Of a stretch of DNA of 10,073 nucleotides, positions 1 to 7,409 are shown one piece after another. This stretch comes from Synergistales bacterium Syner_01. GTDB lineage: Bacteria; Synergistota; Synergistia; Synergistales; Aminobacteriaceae. A model generated the notes under the pieces. The model ran no database searches, was not told where the DNA came from, and saw nothing but the letters and a program-made list of their open reading frames with translations. The stretch is from NCBI GenBank assembly GCA_001604435.1, contig LVBO01000147.1, positions 1-10,073 on the forward strand, written 5' to 3'. A program made the position numbers and the translations under genes. How positions within the stretch are numbered: position 1 is the first letter of the stretch; every line of letters starts with the position of its first letter.

Positions 1-1159
1 GAATGCAGATGTCGGCTTCTTTACCGATAGAGTCCGAGCAGAGACCCAGAAGATTTTGCGCGGCACGGTTGAGCATCGTAATCCGTCCATCTTTATCCAC
101 AGCGAGGATACCATCTTTTATAAAGTCGAGAATTTTCTCGCGCTCTTTGACCATGATCCGTACTTTCCGCTTCAGCAGCAAATTCCATAAGAGTGCGGCA
201 AAAAGCGCCAAAAGGCCCCCTCCGACGATGTTCCATATCTCCTGCCTGCTTAAAACAGGCGGATCGTACTGAGAGAGCCATGTGTCCGTTATCTTCGAGA
301 TTTCTCCCGACTGTTTCATTGCCGTAAGGCTTTCCATTATCGCAAGAGCGAGGTCGGCCTGCCCTTTCATGACCGTGATTCCTTTGGCGAGCGAAAAGAG
401 GAACGGGCGTGAATGGATGATGTTCCCCTTAAGCGGGAGGTCCTGCGTGTGTCGAATACCTTGGTATGCCCCAAGAAGCGCCGCATCTCCCCTGTTCGCG
501 AGCAGAGAATGCACTGCGGAGTCCAAGGTGTCCTCTTGAAGAATCCTTACATTGAACGCGCTTGCCCGGATATGACGTTCTTCAGGGGAGTCTGCTATGA
601 CCAGCAGATTTTTCCCTCTCAAGCCGCTTGGCGGGAGCGGTTCGTTCCCGACGGAAAAGAGGGTGTACGGCTCTTCAAAAAAAGGAAGAGCAAAACAGTA
701 CGAAGCGAACTCTTTTCCTGAAAGACGATGTTTCAGCAGTTCGAAGTCCTCGATGAGGCGGGTGTCCGCCGTGTCCATGTTCTTCACCGAAAAGAAAGTA
801 AAGAGCTCCGAGTCGGGCGGAACAGGGTAGGGCGTTCCTACGATGAAATCCACCCGGGAGAGGTGGATTCCTCGCCGAGCATCGTGTGTATTGCCGAGGG
901 AAAGGGAGAGCTTCAACCCTACCCTCTCCCCCAGAGCGGAGAGGATGTCCACATAGACTCCCTGAAGGTCTCCGTTCTCCGCCCTGAAGATATAGGGGGC
1001 GCCTGCGTCCAGACACAACACATGATATGTGCGCCCTGCGCCGCTTCCAACTAGCATCTTCTGTTGGGCGCATACAGGGCGGACGGGGAGCAGTAGAAGA
1101 AGCAAGAGAATCAAGAGAATCAAGAGTGAACGAGAAACCGTTCTTTTACCAGAGATCAA
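1..1159 (-). CDS. Membrane receptor: signal peptide, SBP_bac_3-like periplasmic domain, TM helix, PAS; C-terminal end outside window
   Basis: The minus frame is open from 1159 to the left edge, giving at least 386 residues without a stop. I chose the TTG at 1159-1157 because GGAGG lies at 1173-1169, nine bases upstream, and no in-frame ATG precedes the leucine-rich signal segment (about residues 11-24, likely cleavage after VCA at 29-31). Residues about 45-300 resemble an SBP_bac_3 amino-acid-binding domain: APYIF near the start, VDFIVGTP, then LPFFEEPYTLF, LRGKNLLVIAD and GDAALLG. A single TM helix follows at about 308-329, then a PAS domain from about 341 (DGILAVDKDGR, LNRAAQNLLG). The output domain (histidine kinase, sigma-54 AAA+ or diguanylate cyclase) lies beyond the window and cannot be named. 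About 35 extra residues sit between VGTP and LPFF compared with typical solute-binding domains. The gene overlaps the C69 dipeptidase by 14 bases, which suggests translational coupling and sensing of released amino acids; the ligand is inference. Confidence 0.85.
   Translation of the reverse strand, partial: MISGKRTVSRSLLILLILLLLLLLPVRPVCAQQKMLVGSGAGRTYHVLCLDAGAPYIFRAENGDLQGVYVDILSALGERVGLKLSLSLGNTHDARRGIHLSRVDFIVGTPYPVPPDSELFTFFSVKNMDTADTRLIEDFELLKHRLSGKEFASYCFALPFFEEPYTLFSVGNEPLPPSGLRGKNLLVIADSPEERHIRASAFNVRILQEDTLDSAVHSLLANRGDAALLGAYQGIRHTQDLPLKGNIIHSRPFLFSLAKGITVMKGQADLALAIMESLTAMKQSGEISKITDTWLSQYDPPVLSRQEIWNIVGGGLLALFAALLWNLLLKRKVRIMVKEREKILDFIKDGILAVDKDGRITMLNRAAQNLLGLCSDSIGKEADICI
1102..1128 (-). 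repeat. Three tandem 9-base units inside the signal-peptide core
   Basis: On the plus strand the units are GCAAGAGAA, TCAAGAGAA and TCAAGAGTG. On the coding strand they read as repeated Leu/Ile codons in the hydrophobic core of the receptor's signal peptide. Because the unit is nine bases, gain or loss of a copy would shorten or lengthen the core by three residues without a frameshift. This may simply be low-complexity hydrophobic coding. Confidence 0.6.
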
Positions 1160-2741
1160 TAATCGTTGCCTCCATAATAAGCGCCTGTGCGATGCTCCTG
1201 TACGTTTGGTGTATTTCCTCCATCTTTTTCGCTGCGATGGCATTCATCCATTCCTGCAGTTCCGGTGAATTGTGAAGGAGTAAGCGGGACCCTTCTTTTT
1301 CCCATTGGAAAAAGTCGTGGAACGTCTTTTGTTCCAACGGATCGCGCAGTGATTTCAACGTCGGCATCGACCTTTGGTAGTTGCTGTTGGCAAGAGATGC
1401 GGAAAGAAGCGCCGCCCATCGCGCCGAATCAAGAGTGAATCCATCTTTCTTGAAGTTCGACCAGCTTTCCGGCACACTGCGCACTCCGGCGTACACGGGG
1501 GCGTATGTGCTGAAATGCGGCGTGTCGAGAGAATACCAGAGAACGCCTCCGAGCGGAGAAGGAAGCCATGAACGGGATTGTGTGATAAAGCTATAGGACG
1601 TTTTGGCCGCGACCGGGCGCGTGTAGGGAATGTTCAAGAGGTCGCGCATGAACCTGTCGGGAAAGGGAGTGGCTTTTGCGCTGCGCACAAGCTCCCGGTT
1701 TCCTCCGGGCACATACCAGGCGGGGTTGTCCTCCATACAGAATGGCGTGCCCTCCAGAGTTGAGCGGAATAACTCCATTATACCCTTTACGGAGAGCGGT
1801 TTTTCGGGAGCGAAAGAAAACGGGTAAGAGTCGGTCTCGGCGTAGGGGTCCCAGTTCCTTGAGGGCAGGAGGCGTTTATGAAGAGCGTGCATCCGTCCCC
1901 GGACCCACATCGAAGACGGCGACCAGGGGCCGGATTCCGGAGCGTAGGTCTTTCTCCAGTTGAAGGGAGCGCCGGACTCCGGATCATACCAGCCGTGACG
2001 GAGAGCAGGTTCCTTGTACCCTTCGGAAAAAAGGAACTCCTCGCTGTTTTCATCAACAAAGGAGATGCGGCTCGCATTGCACAGAAGAGCAACATGAGCA
2101 TCCGGCACTCGCCTGGCGACCCAGATCGCGCCCGGGCCGGAGCCCGGTTTCCAGTCGAATCCGACGCTCAGCAGCTCCATAACCCACGCTTCATAGGGAT
2201 CCGCGATGGAGAGCGACTCGCCTTCATTGGCGCATGAACCAAGAAAACCGTACCGCTCGGCAAGCTCTCCGATGAGGAGAACGGCTTCGCGTGCCGTTTT
2301 GCAGCGCTGAAGAGCCAGTATCATAAGCTGTTCGACGGTCAGAAGAGCCCCTCCTTCTCCTGGAAAGGCTTTGAGCAAGTCCTTCTGGCCGATGGTGGAT
2401 TCTCCAATCGAGAGCTGGTGTTCATTGAAACAGGAATAGGCTGTCCTGAAATAAGTGTACGTTTCGGATACTTGGGGTATGCGCCCGAGTTCAAACGGGG
2501 GGATAGGCTCGTCGCCGAGCAGTCCGAAGTACACCGGAACTTCCTCTCCCGGGGGAAAGGTTTCTCCCGGAACAACCCGAAGATTTGAGTCGTACCATCC
2601 ATCCGCTGTTTGGGAATTGAGAACGGAACCGTCTTCGCTCGCTTCTCGTCCGACGAGTATCCCCGTGCATCCATCGGATCCGGCGACGAAAATGAGCGAA
2701 AAATACAGCAAAAGTACGATTTTGGCGACAAAATGTTTCAT
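1146..2741 (-). CDS. Exported C69-family dipeptidase (PepD-like Ntn hydrolase)
   Basis: This 531-residue protein matches peptidase family C69, Ntn-type cysteine dipeptidases that cleave a range of dipeptides. An N-terminal signal peptide (about residues 1-24; KHFVAKIVLLLY then a hydrophobic core) ends at GSDG-CTGILVG. Cys25 is followed by the family-typical ILVGREASEDGSV and fits the N-terminal nucleophile, so signal peptidase cleavage after Gly24 would itself expose the catalytic cysteine. Further support comes from the FNEHQLSIGEST motif, the ADPYEAWVMEL segment, and a length normal for the family. The ATG at 2741 follows GAGGAG by ten bases. The gene sits 107 bases downstream of the ATP-grasp gene, across a hairpin, and its end overlaps the receptor gene. 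The likely role is periplasmic breakdown of dipeptides for amino-acid catabolism. Lipoprotein processing at Cys25 is less likely because SDGC is a poor lipobox. Confidence 0.9.
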   Translation of the reverse strand: MKHFVAKIVLLLYFSLIFVAGSDGCTGILVGREASEDGSVLNSQTADGWYDSNLRVVPGETFPPGEEVPVYFGLLGDEPIPPFELGRIPQVSETYTYFRTAYSCFNEHQLSIGESTIGQKDLLKAFPGEGGALLTVEQLMILALQRCKTAREAVLLIGELAERYGFLGSCANEGESLSIADPYEAWVMELLSVGFDWKPGSGPGAIWVARRVPDAHVALLCNASRISFVDENSEEFLFSEGYKEPALRHGWYDPESGAPFNWRKTYAPESGPWSPSSMWVRGRMHALHKRLLPSRNWDPYAETDSYPFSFAPEKPLSVKGIMELFRSTLEGTPFCMEDNPAWYVPGGNRELVRSAKATPFPDRFMRDLLNIPYTRPVAAKTSYSFITQSRSWLPSPLGGVLWYSLDTPHFSTYAPVYAGVRSVPESWSNFKKDGFTLDSARWAALLSASLANSNYQRSMPTLKSLRDPLEQKTFHDFFQWEKEGSRLLLHNSPELQEWMNAIAAKKMEEIHQTYRSIAQALIMEATIIDLW

Positions 2742-2810
2742 TTGGAAGCGACTCCTCTACATAATGCATCAGTGCAGTCTTTGGGAGATGAAAGAGCAAT
2801 GAGGAAAGTC

Positions 2811-2843
2811 CCGGCCGCTCCGCGAAAAGAGGGGGGCGGCCGG
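2811..2843. terminator. GC-rich hairpin between the ATP-grasp gene and the C69 gene
   Basis: CCGGCCGC at 2811-2818 pairs perfectly with GCGGCCGG at 2836-2843. In the plus-strand orientation the stem extends to 11 pairs with one G-U wobble. It begins six bases past the stop codon of the ATP-grasp gene in its direction of transcription. What follows on the minus strand is pyrimidine-rich (GACTTTCCTC) but not a true U-run. It may be a weak or attenuating terminator, or a processing or stabilising hairpin between operon segments. Confidence 0.5.
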
Positions 2844-2848
2844 TTGCG

Positions 2849-4582
2849 TTAATCGTTGGAAATAACTGCGCCGATCTCCTTTTCTCCGTCCATGAAGACG
2901 GAGAAGTTCCCTGTGTAATGCCGCACCGCGGGATGCCGTTTACGCTCATAGAATGACGAATCCAGCCAGTTCCGGTTGAAGAGGTTCCCTTTCATGCCGT
3001 CGAATACCGGAAGGTAGAGCGTTCCGTCGACATCGAGGTCCAGGAAGAAATGCGTTCCATAGGAAAGCTCGGGAGTGTAATCGCTCTCCAGAATACCGAC
3101 CTCCACAAGACAGCCGCAGTGACAAATTTCATTATAGCGCACCGGGACGCCCAGCTTAGGATTGGTGCTTCCCCATCTTCCGGGACCGACGAGAATGTAG
3201 TCCGTGCCGGAGAGTTTATGGTTGATGCGTCCGATCTCGCGCGCCACTTCGTGAAAAGTGGCGTCTTTTCCGTACAGGTCGGGATCCACGAAGACAAGAT
3301 GGTGGATGTTTTGCAGTTTTCCGTTGCTCACCATTTTGTTCCCCATGAGGATGATCTTCTCTTCGCGAACTTCAGGAATTTCCACGCGGGCCATCTCTTC
3401 GTAGGAGGCAAGAGGGCGGAGCTGGAGGAGCGTCAGCTTTTCGGTTTCGGTATCGTAGGTAAATTCCATGTCGGCGGGCATACCCATCTGTTCTTCAAGG
3501 AACGCGGAAAGGTCTTTGACGATATTGAAGAATTTCGGGTGTCTTCTCGGGAAGTTCGAAAAAGAGAAGATCGGCTTGCCGTTGCTCAACTGGTCGGAAC
3601 CTGCCCAGTAGAGCACGTTGTCCGAGAAAATTTCGATAAAGGAAGAAGCGAGCTTGTGTTCTTTCAGGATGAAAGAAATATGTTCCGAAAGAAGGCCGGT
3701 CTTGAAGGTTCCGGACATTCTGTCGATGTAATCGAACTCGCTTTGGCTGGTCATCGCGATATCCGCCGGCAGGTTCCCCTGCGGCCGGAGCATAGGGTGG
3801 GAGAGATAGGAGATGTTCGCCTTCAGACGATCCACTGTCCGCGTACCGAGCCCGAAACAGAAACGCATGACACCGTTTTCCTTCTTTATCCTTGTTGAAG
3901 GACGACGGTAGACTTTCGAAAAAGCGGTTCCTGCTATTTCCGGGTAGTACATCCCGTTATGCATACGCCCGACCACCGGCTGAATGACGACAGCCATGGA
4001 TTCGTCGGAGTCCACGAGCCCATGTTTTTTTCTATAGGCTCGTGCTGCAGGATTGTACAAAGAGGCCCATACTTCCTTCACCGCGTTGGCGAGAAGGTCT
4101 CTGCGATCCTCCATACTCCCGATGTTCGCCGAAAAACGAGTGCCGTACTTCCCGGCGAAAGAGAGTTTGCGCGAGTCCTCCAAAATGGAGCTCGAGCGTA
4201 TTGCAAGCGGAAAGTCGCCGATCGACTCGAGCGCGCTTTCGAGGTCCCGCAGCAGCGAGGAGCGTATTCCGCCTGACTGGAAAGCGACGGACAGTCTGTC
4301 GAAGAGCTCCTGGGAGTTGTCTTCGTCGCAGCCTTCATCGTCCGATGCGACATGTTCGCGCAAAAGGGTTTCGATCCCATTGTCGCTGACGAACTCGTCG
4401 AATCCTTCCGTCGTCACGACGAAATTCACATCCGGAAAAACAACCGATGACTCCAAGGGGCTTCCTGTAACAGCATCGAAAGCGAAGGCGATCCCTCTCG
4501 CCTTCCCTCCGACCTCGCCGTCGCCGATCAGCCGTTTAAACTGGCGGAACGTTGGTTTTGGATCAAAATCCGAGTAAATCAC
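2849..4582 (-). CDS. Stand-alone PEP-synthase-type ATP-grasp protein (PPDK_N, no phosphohistidine or PEP domains)
   Basis: This 577-residue cytoplasmic protein carries the PEP synthase/pyruvate phosphate dikinase N-terminal ATP-grasp domain: VGGKARG at 24-30, the RSSSILED nucleotide-binding segment at 129-136 followed by SFAGKYGTRF, KEVWASLYNP, a VVIQPVVG strand, and LLQLRPL ending at 391. The phosphohistidine swivel domain and the PEP-binding TIM barrel of the full enzymes are absent. In their place are about 186 residues with LVGPGRWGS (464-472), a CHCGC cluster (487-491) and SYGTHFFLDL. Start: GTG at 4582, with GGGGAGG nine bases upstream. It lies 37 bases after asnS on the same strand, so co-transcription is likely. 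Related proteins are usually annotated only as PEP/pyruvate-binding domain proteins. ATP binding or kinase chemistry follows from the fold; the phosphoryl acceptor is unknown, and I would not call it PEP synthase. Confidence 0.85.
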   Translation of the reverse strand: MIYSDFDPKPTFRQFKRLIGDGEVGGKARGIAFAFDAVTGSPLESSVVFPDVNFVVTTEGFDEFVSDNGIETLLREHVASDDEGCDEDNSQELFDRLSVAFQSGGIRSSLLRDLESALESIGDFPLAIRSSSILEDSRKLSFAGKYGTRFSANIGSMEDRRDLLANAVKEVWASLYNPAARAYRKKHGLVDSDESMAVVIQPVVGRMHNGMYYPEIAGTAFSKVYRRPSTRIKKENGVMRFCFGLGTRTVDRLKANISYLSHPMLRPQGNLPADIAMTSQSEFDYIDRMSGTFKTGLLSEHISFILKEHKLASSFIEIFSDNVLYWAGSDQLSNGKPIFSFSNFPRRHPKFFNIVKDLSAFLEEQMGMPADMEFTYDTETEKLTLLQLRPLASYEEMARVEIPEVREEKIILMGNKMVSNGKLQNIHHLVFVDPDLYGKDATFHEVAREIGRINHKLSGTDYILVGPGRWGSTNPKLGVPVRYNEICHCGCLVEVGILESDYTPELSYGTHFFLDLDVDGTLYLPVFDGMKGNLFNRNWLDSSFYERKRHPAVRHYTGNFSVFMDGEKEIGAVISND

Positions 4583-4619
4583 CTGAGTATGCCTCCCCGA
4601 AATGGGAAAATATCGAACG

Positions 4620-5921
4620 TCAGGGCTTCAAACGGTAAATGGTGCGAGGCCATGGGATAGCCTCACGGATGTGCTGCAATCCGCTAATCCATGCCACGAC
4701 GCGCTCTATTCCCATTCCGAATCCGCTGTGAACGAACGTGCCGAATTTCCTGAGATCAAGATACCATTCGTAGGGTTCTTCAGGAAGTCCTTGCTCCCTG
4801 ATTCGTGCGACAAGTCTATCATAATCGTCTTCTCTTTGAGAACCGCCGATGATCTCGCCGTACCCTTCGGGCGCCAGCAGGTCGTCGCAGAGAACGAGAT
4901 CCGTGTTTTCAGGGTGCTCCTTCATGTAGAAAGCCTTTACCGTCTTCGGGTAGCACTCTATGAACACGGGACGGTCGAATTGCTGTGTGAGTATGGTTTC
5001 GTCTTCGTTCCCGAGATCGTCGCCGTATGGAGTGTCGCTTCCAAGCTTGTGCAGCATTTCGATGGCTTCGCCGTACTGCAGATGATAGAACGGGGCCCTG
5101 ATATTTTCAAGCTTGGAGACGTCCCGTTCGAGTGCTGCAAGCTCGGTCCTGCAATGTTCGAGTACCTTTGCGACGATATGACATACCAATCCTTCCTGCA
5201 ACGCCATATTGTCTTTATGGTCATAGAAAGCGACTTCCGGTTCGAGCATCCAGAACTCGGTCAGATGGCGGCGTGTCTTCGATTTTTCCGCCCGGAACGT
5301 GGGGCCGAAGCAGTAGACCTTTCCGAACGCCGCCGCAGCAGCTTCCGCATAAAGCTGGCCGGTTTGTGCGAGATATGCCTTCGATTCGAAGTAGTCTATC
5401 TCGAAAAGCCCCGAAACGCCTTCTCCTGCGGCGCCGCTGATGATCGGGCTGTCAATAAGCAAAAAACCGTTTTCCTGAAGGTATTCCCTTGCCGAGCGGA
5501 TGACACGGTCCCGTATTCGCATGATCGCCTGCTGACGGCTGCTTCTGAGCCAGAGGTGACGATGGTCGAGAAGAAAATCGATCCCGTGGTCTTTCTTCCC
5601 GATGGGGTACTCTTCGGAAGGGTTCTGGAAAACACGCAGATCCGTCACCGAAAGCTCGACACCGGAAGGAGCGCGCTCGTCCTTTCGAACTGTGCCCGTA
5701 ACCTCGACGGACGCCTCCAGCCACAGTCCCTTGGCCTCGGCGAAGAGAGCTTCGGAAACCTCTTGTTTCACCATGACTCCCTGTACTGTTCCCGATCCGT
5801 CGCGCAGCTGAAGAAAGTGAATCTTCCCCGAACTCCGCAAGTTGTAGAGCCATCCGCGGATAACGACAGTTTCCTCCACATGCGAAGGAAGATCTTTGAT
5901 GGAAACCCATAATGCTGTCAT
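4620..5921 (-). CDS. asnS: Asparaginyl-tRNA synthetase
   Basis: The enzyme charges tRNA-Asn with asparagine in the cytoplasm (class IIb aminoacyl-tRNA synthetase). The 433-residue protein has the expected order: an N-terminal OB-fold anticodon-binding domain (about 15-105; VVIRGWLYNLRSSGKIHF, LQLRDGSG), the class II core from about 130 with the substrate loop GEGVSGLFEIDYF, motif 2 at 209-223 (FRAEKSKTRRHLTEF), and motif 3 at 400-407 (GFGMGIER) ending in IPWPRT. PWPRT at the end and the WMLEPE segment favour AsnRS over AspRS. Length is normal for short bacterial AsnRS. Start: ATG at 5921, with GGAGG ten bases upstream. It heads the minus-strand group and is divergent from the CbiA-like gene across 95 bases. 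No T-box leader is visible in that short gap. Confidence 0.95.
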   Translation of the reverse strand: MTALWVSIKDLPSHVEETVVIRGWLYNLRSSGKIHFLQLRDGSGTVQGVMVKQEVSEALFAEAKGLWLEASVEVTGTVRKDERAPSGVELSVTDLRVFQNPSEEYPIGKKDHGIDFLLDHRHLWLRSSRQQAIMRIRDRVIRSAREYLQENGFLLIDSPIISGAAGEGVSGLFEIDYFESKAYLAQTGQLYAEAAAAAFGKVYCFGPTFRAEKSKTRRHLTEFWMLEPEVAFYDHKDNMALQEGLVCHIVAKVLEHCRTELAALERDVSKLENIRAPFYHLQYGEAIEMLHKLGSDTPYGDDLGNEDETILTQQFDRPVFIECYPKTVKAFYMKEHPENTDLVLCDDLLAPEGYGEIIGGSQREDDYDRLVARIREQGLPEEPYEWYLDLRKFGTFVHSGFGMGIERVVAWISGLQHIREAIPWPRTIYRLKP

Positions 5922-5975
5922 GCGTCATCAACCTCCAGACGTCTTGGACGATAAGTGTTTATCAAAATCCATGCG

Positions 5976-5993
5976 GTATATGATACACTATAC
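5976..5993. promoter_or_regulatory. Inverted repeat and promoter-like region between asnS and the CbiA-like gene
   Basis: The 95-base divergent intergenic region contains GTATA-N8-TATAC at 5976-5993. It overlaps several -10-like hexamers for the plus strand (TATGAT 5979-5984, TACACT 5984-5989, TATACT 5989-5994) and TATCAT on the minus strand. No good -35 box is visible for any of them. The repeat could be an operator for both genes or a by-product of AT-rich promoter sequence. Confidence 0.35.
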
Positions 5994-6016
5994 TTTAAAA
6001 AAAAGGAGAGGAACCA

Positions 6017-7396
6017 GTGAATATTCCACGTCTTGTCCTCGCGGAAGAAAGAAGAACGGGCAAAATTGCACAGAGTATTCTTGTTGCGTCGGTACTGAAA
6101 AGTCTCGGATATCCTCTTCGTTTTTTTTGTGCAGGAGTTGACGAGCATTTTGTTCGTTTTTTAAAACTCGTCACCGAAGAGGACGTCACCGTACTCGATC
6201 CTTTTTCATGCGGGACGATGCGGAACTTCAAACTCCTTTTTCAACGGGCTGCGTCGCCCGACTCCTTGAATATTATCCTCGGTTCAATAGGGGAACGGCG
6301 AGATGAAAACACGTTTACGGTAAACCCTCTTCCCGGCGAGGTCGCACGAACGCTCGAATGCCCTCTGGTGACGATGCTCTACGCAGATAGTTCCGCCGCA
6401 GTGACCTCAAGAATTCTAGAAAACGTATACAATCAAATTTCGGCACAGGGAACGACCGCTTCAGCAGTGATTTTTTCCTCCGTGTTGAATCCTCGGGAAT
6501 ACCAGCTGTTGGAAACCGAAGCAGGGCGTCGCGTTCCCCTTCTTTGCCTGGGGTTCATACCGAAAACGCTCGAAAAGAACAATCCTCCGCTCATGGAACT
6601 GTGTCTTCAAGATATGGCGCAGCGTGCGGTGTTTCCTGTAAAAGCCGCAACCGCACAACTCCTGGGTATGGTTGACCAAGTTGACTGGAATGTCCTTTGG
6701 GGGATAGCGAAGCAGTGTAAAGAGTGCGTCCCCATCGATGATCCCTTCAAGGGAAAGGCCAGCGGAATGAGCGTTGGAATTCTTTCTTTCCCCTCGTTCG
6801 AACTTGAAGGAAATAACGCCGAACTTCTTTTCAAGCACCTCGGGTGCACAGTTCACTCGATTCCGCTCGACAGCGCGCTTCTGCGCCGCGACTTGAACGC
6901 TCTTTACGTTCCGCACGGTCCGGGATTTCTTTGCGCGGAACGGTTATTGGGCAAGTCCGGTGTTCGGGAATGGTTCACTTCGTTTATGCACGCTCGAAAG
7001 GCTGTTCTGATCAATGGAGGAGTTACGCCGCTGCTGGGGGAGTCGTTTTCCCTGCCGAACAAGAAAGAGTACGAAGGCCTAAAATTCTTCCGTTTCCAGG
7101 GGAAGTTCGGTATTCCCACGCCGGACGATGTCCGCAGGGTCGAGGCCGTTTCTACCGATGGTGATGTTATGCTTAATACAGGAGATAAAATCAGGGGATA
7201 CATTCCGGCCTATATTTCCGTCTTGAATCCGGGGAATGCCGCCGGAGCGGTATGGAGCCTTCAGGATACGGTTAAGAACATGGAGATCGGTCTTTCTGGA
7301 TGGAACAGAGGGGCGACTTTGGCAACCGATTTATGCGTCGAGCTGTGGAGCAATATCGAAGGCGCCTATCGGTGGTTGATGATGCGAAAACAGTGA
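6017..7396 (+). CDS. CbiA/CobB-like protein with degenerate ATPase and glutaminase sites (probable pseudoenzyme)
   Basis: This 459-residue protein has the length and two-domain layout of cobyrinate a,c-diamide synthase, which amidates two cobyrinate carboxylates using ATP and glutamine. N-terminal DTBS/CbiA-like part (about 1-235): RLVLAEERRTGKIAQ at the P-loop position, where only Gly15-Lys16 remain; LNIILGSIGER where EGVMGLYDG is expected; then PLVTMLYAD, SAVIFSSVLNPREYQLLE and VPLLCLGFIPK. C-terminal GATase_3-like part (about 250-450): MSVGILSFPSFELEGNNAELL, DLNALYVPHGPG, then VLINGGVTPLLGE, where Asn333 occupies the position of the catalytic cysteine (AECGG in active enzymes). RGYIPAYIS (393-401) replaces GHEFHYS, and TLATDLCVELW lacks the terminal histidines. 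The frame is intact. GTG at 6017 has GGAGAGG eight bases upstream. The family assignment is by eye; loss of both activities is inferred from it. Confidence 0.7.
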   Translation: MNIPRLVLAEERRTGKIAQSILVASVLKSLGYPLRFFCAGVDEHFVRFLKLVTEEDVTVLDPFSCGTMRNFKLLFQRAASPDSLNIILGSIGERRDENTFTVNPLPGEVARTLECPLVTMLYADSSAAVTSRILENVYNQISAQGTTASAVIFSSVLNPREYQLLETEAGRRVPLLCLGFIPKTLEKNNPPLMELCLQDMAQRAVFPVKAATAQLLGMVDQVDWNVLWGIAKQCKECVPIDDPFKGKASGMSVGILSFPSFELEGNNAELLFKHLGCTVHSIPLDSALLRRDLNALYVPHGPGFLCAERLLGKSGVREWFTSFMHARKAVLINGGVTPLLGESFSLPNKKEYEGLKFFRFQGKFGIPTPDDVRRVEAVSTDGDVMLNTGDKIRGYIPAYISVLNPGNAAGAVWSLQDTVKNMEIGLSGWNRGATLATDLCVELWSNIEGAYRWLMMRKQ

Positions 7397-7409
7397 CGTT
7401 CTTCAACCG

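Noticed and set aside
675..1073. 132-codon minus-strand frame in the receptor region
   Set aside because: Arg/Pro/Gly-rich and out of phase with the frame that encodes the signal peptide, solute-binding domain, TM helix and PAS domain.
3050..3898. 282-codon open frame on the plus strand inside the ATP-grasp gene
   Set aside because: No recognisable domain, and it is fully nested antisense to a gene with clear motifs.
2849..4582. Naming this gene ppsA or ppdK
   Set aside because: Only the ATP-grasp domain is present; the phosphohistidine and PEP-binding domains needed for those reactions are missing.
4602..5912. 436-codon open frame on the plus strand antisense to asnS
   Set aside because: It covers almost exactly the asnS gene, and its translation shows no recognisable domain. 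The minus-strand frame has complete AsnRS motifs, so this is a shadow of its codon pattern.
6017..7396. Naming this gene cbiA or cobB outright
   Set aside because: The P-loop, glutaminase cysteine and histidine region are not recognisable, so the name would imply an activity the sequence does not support.
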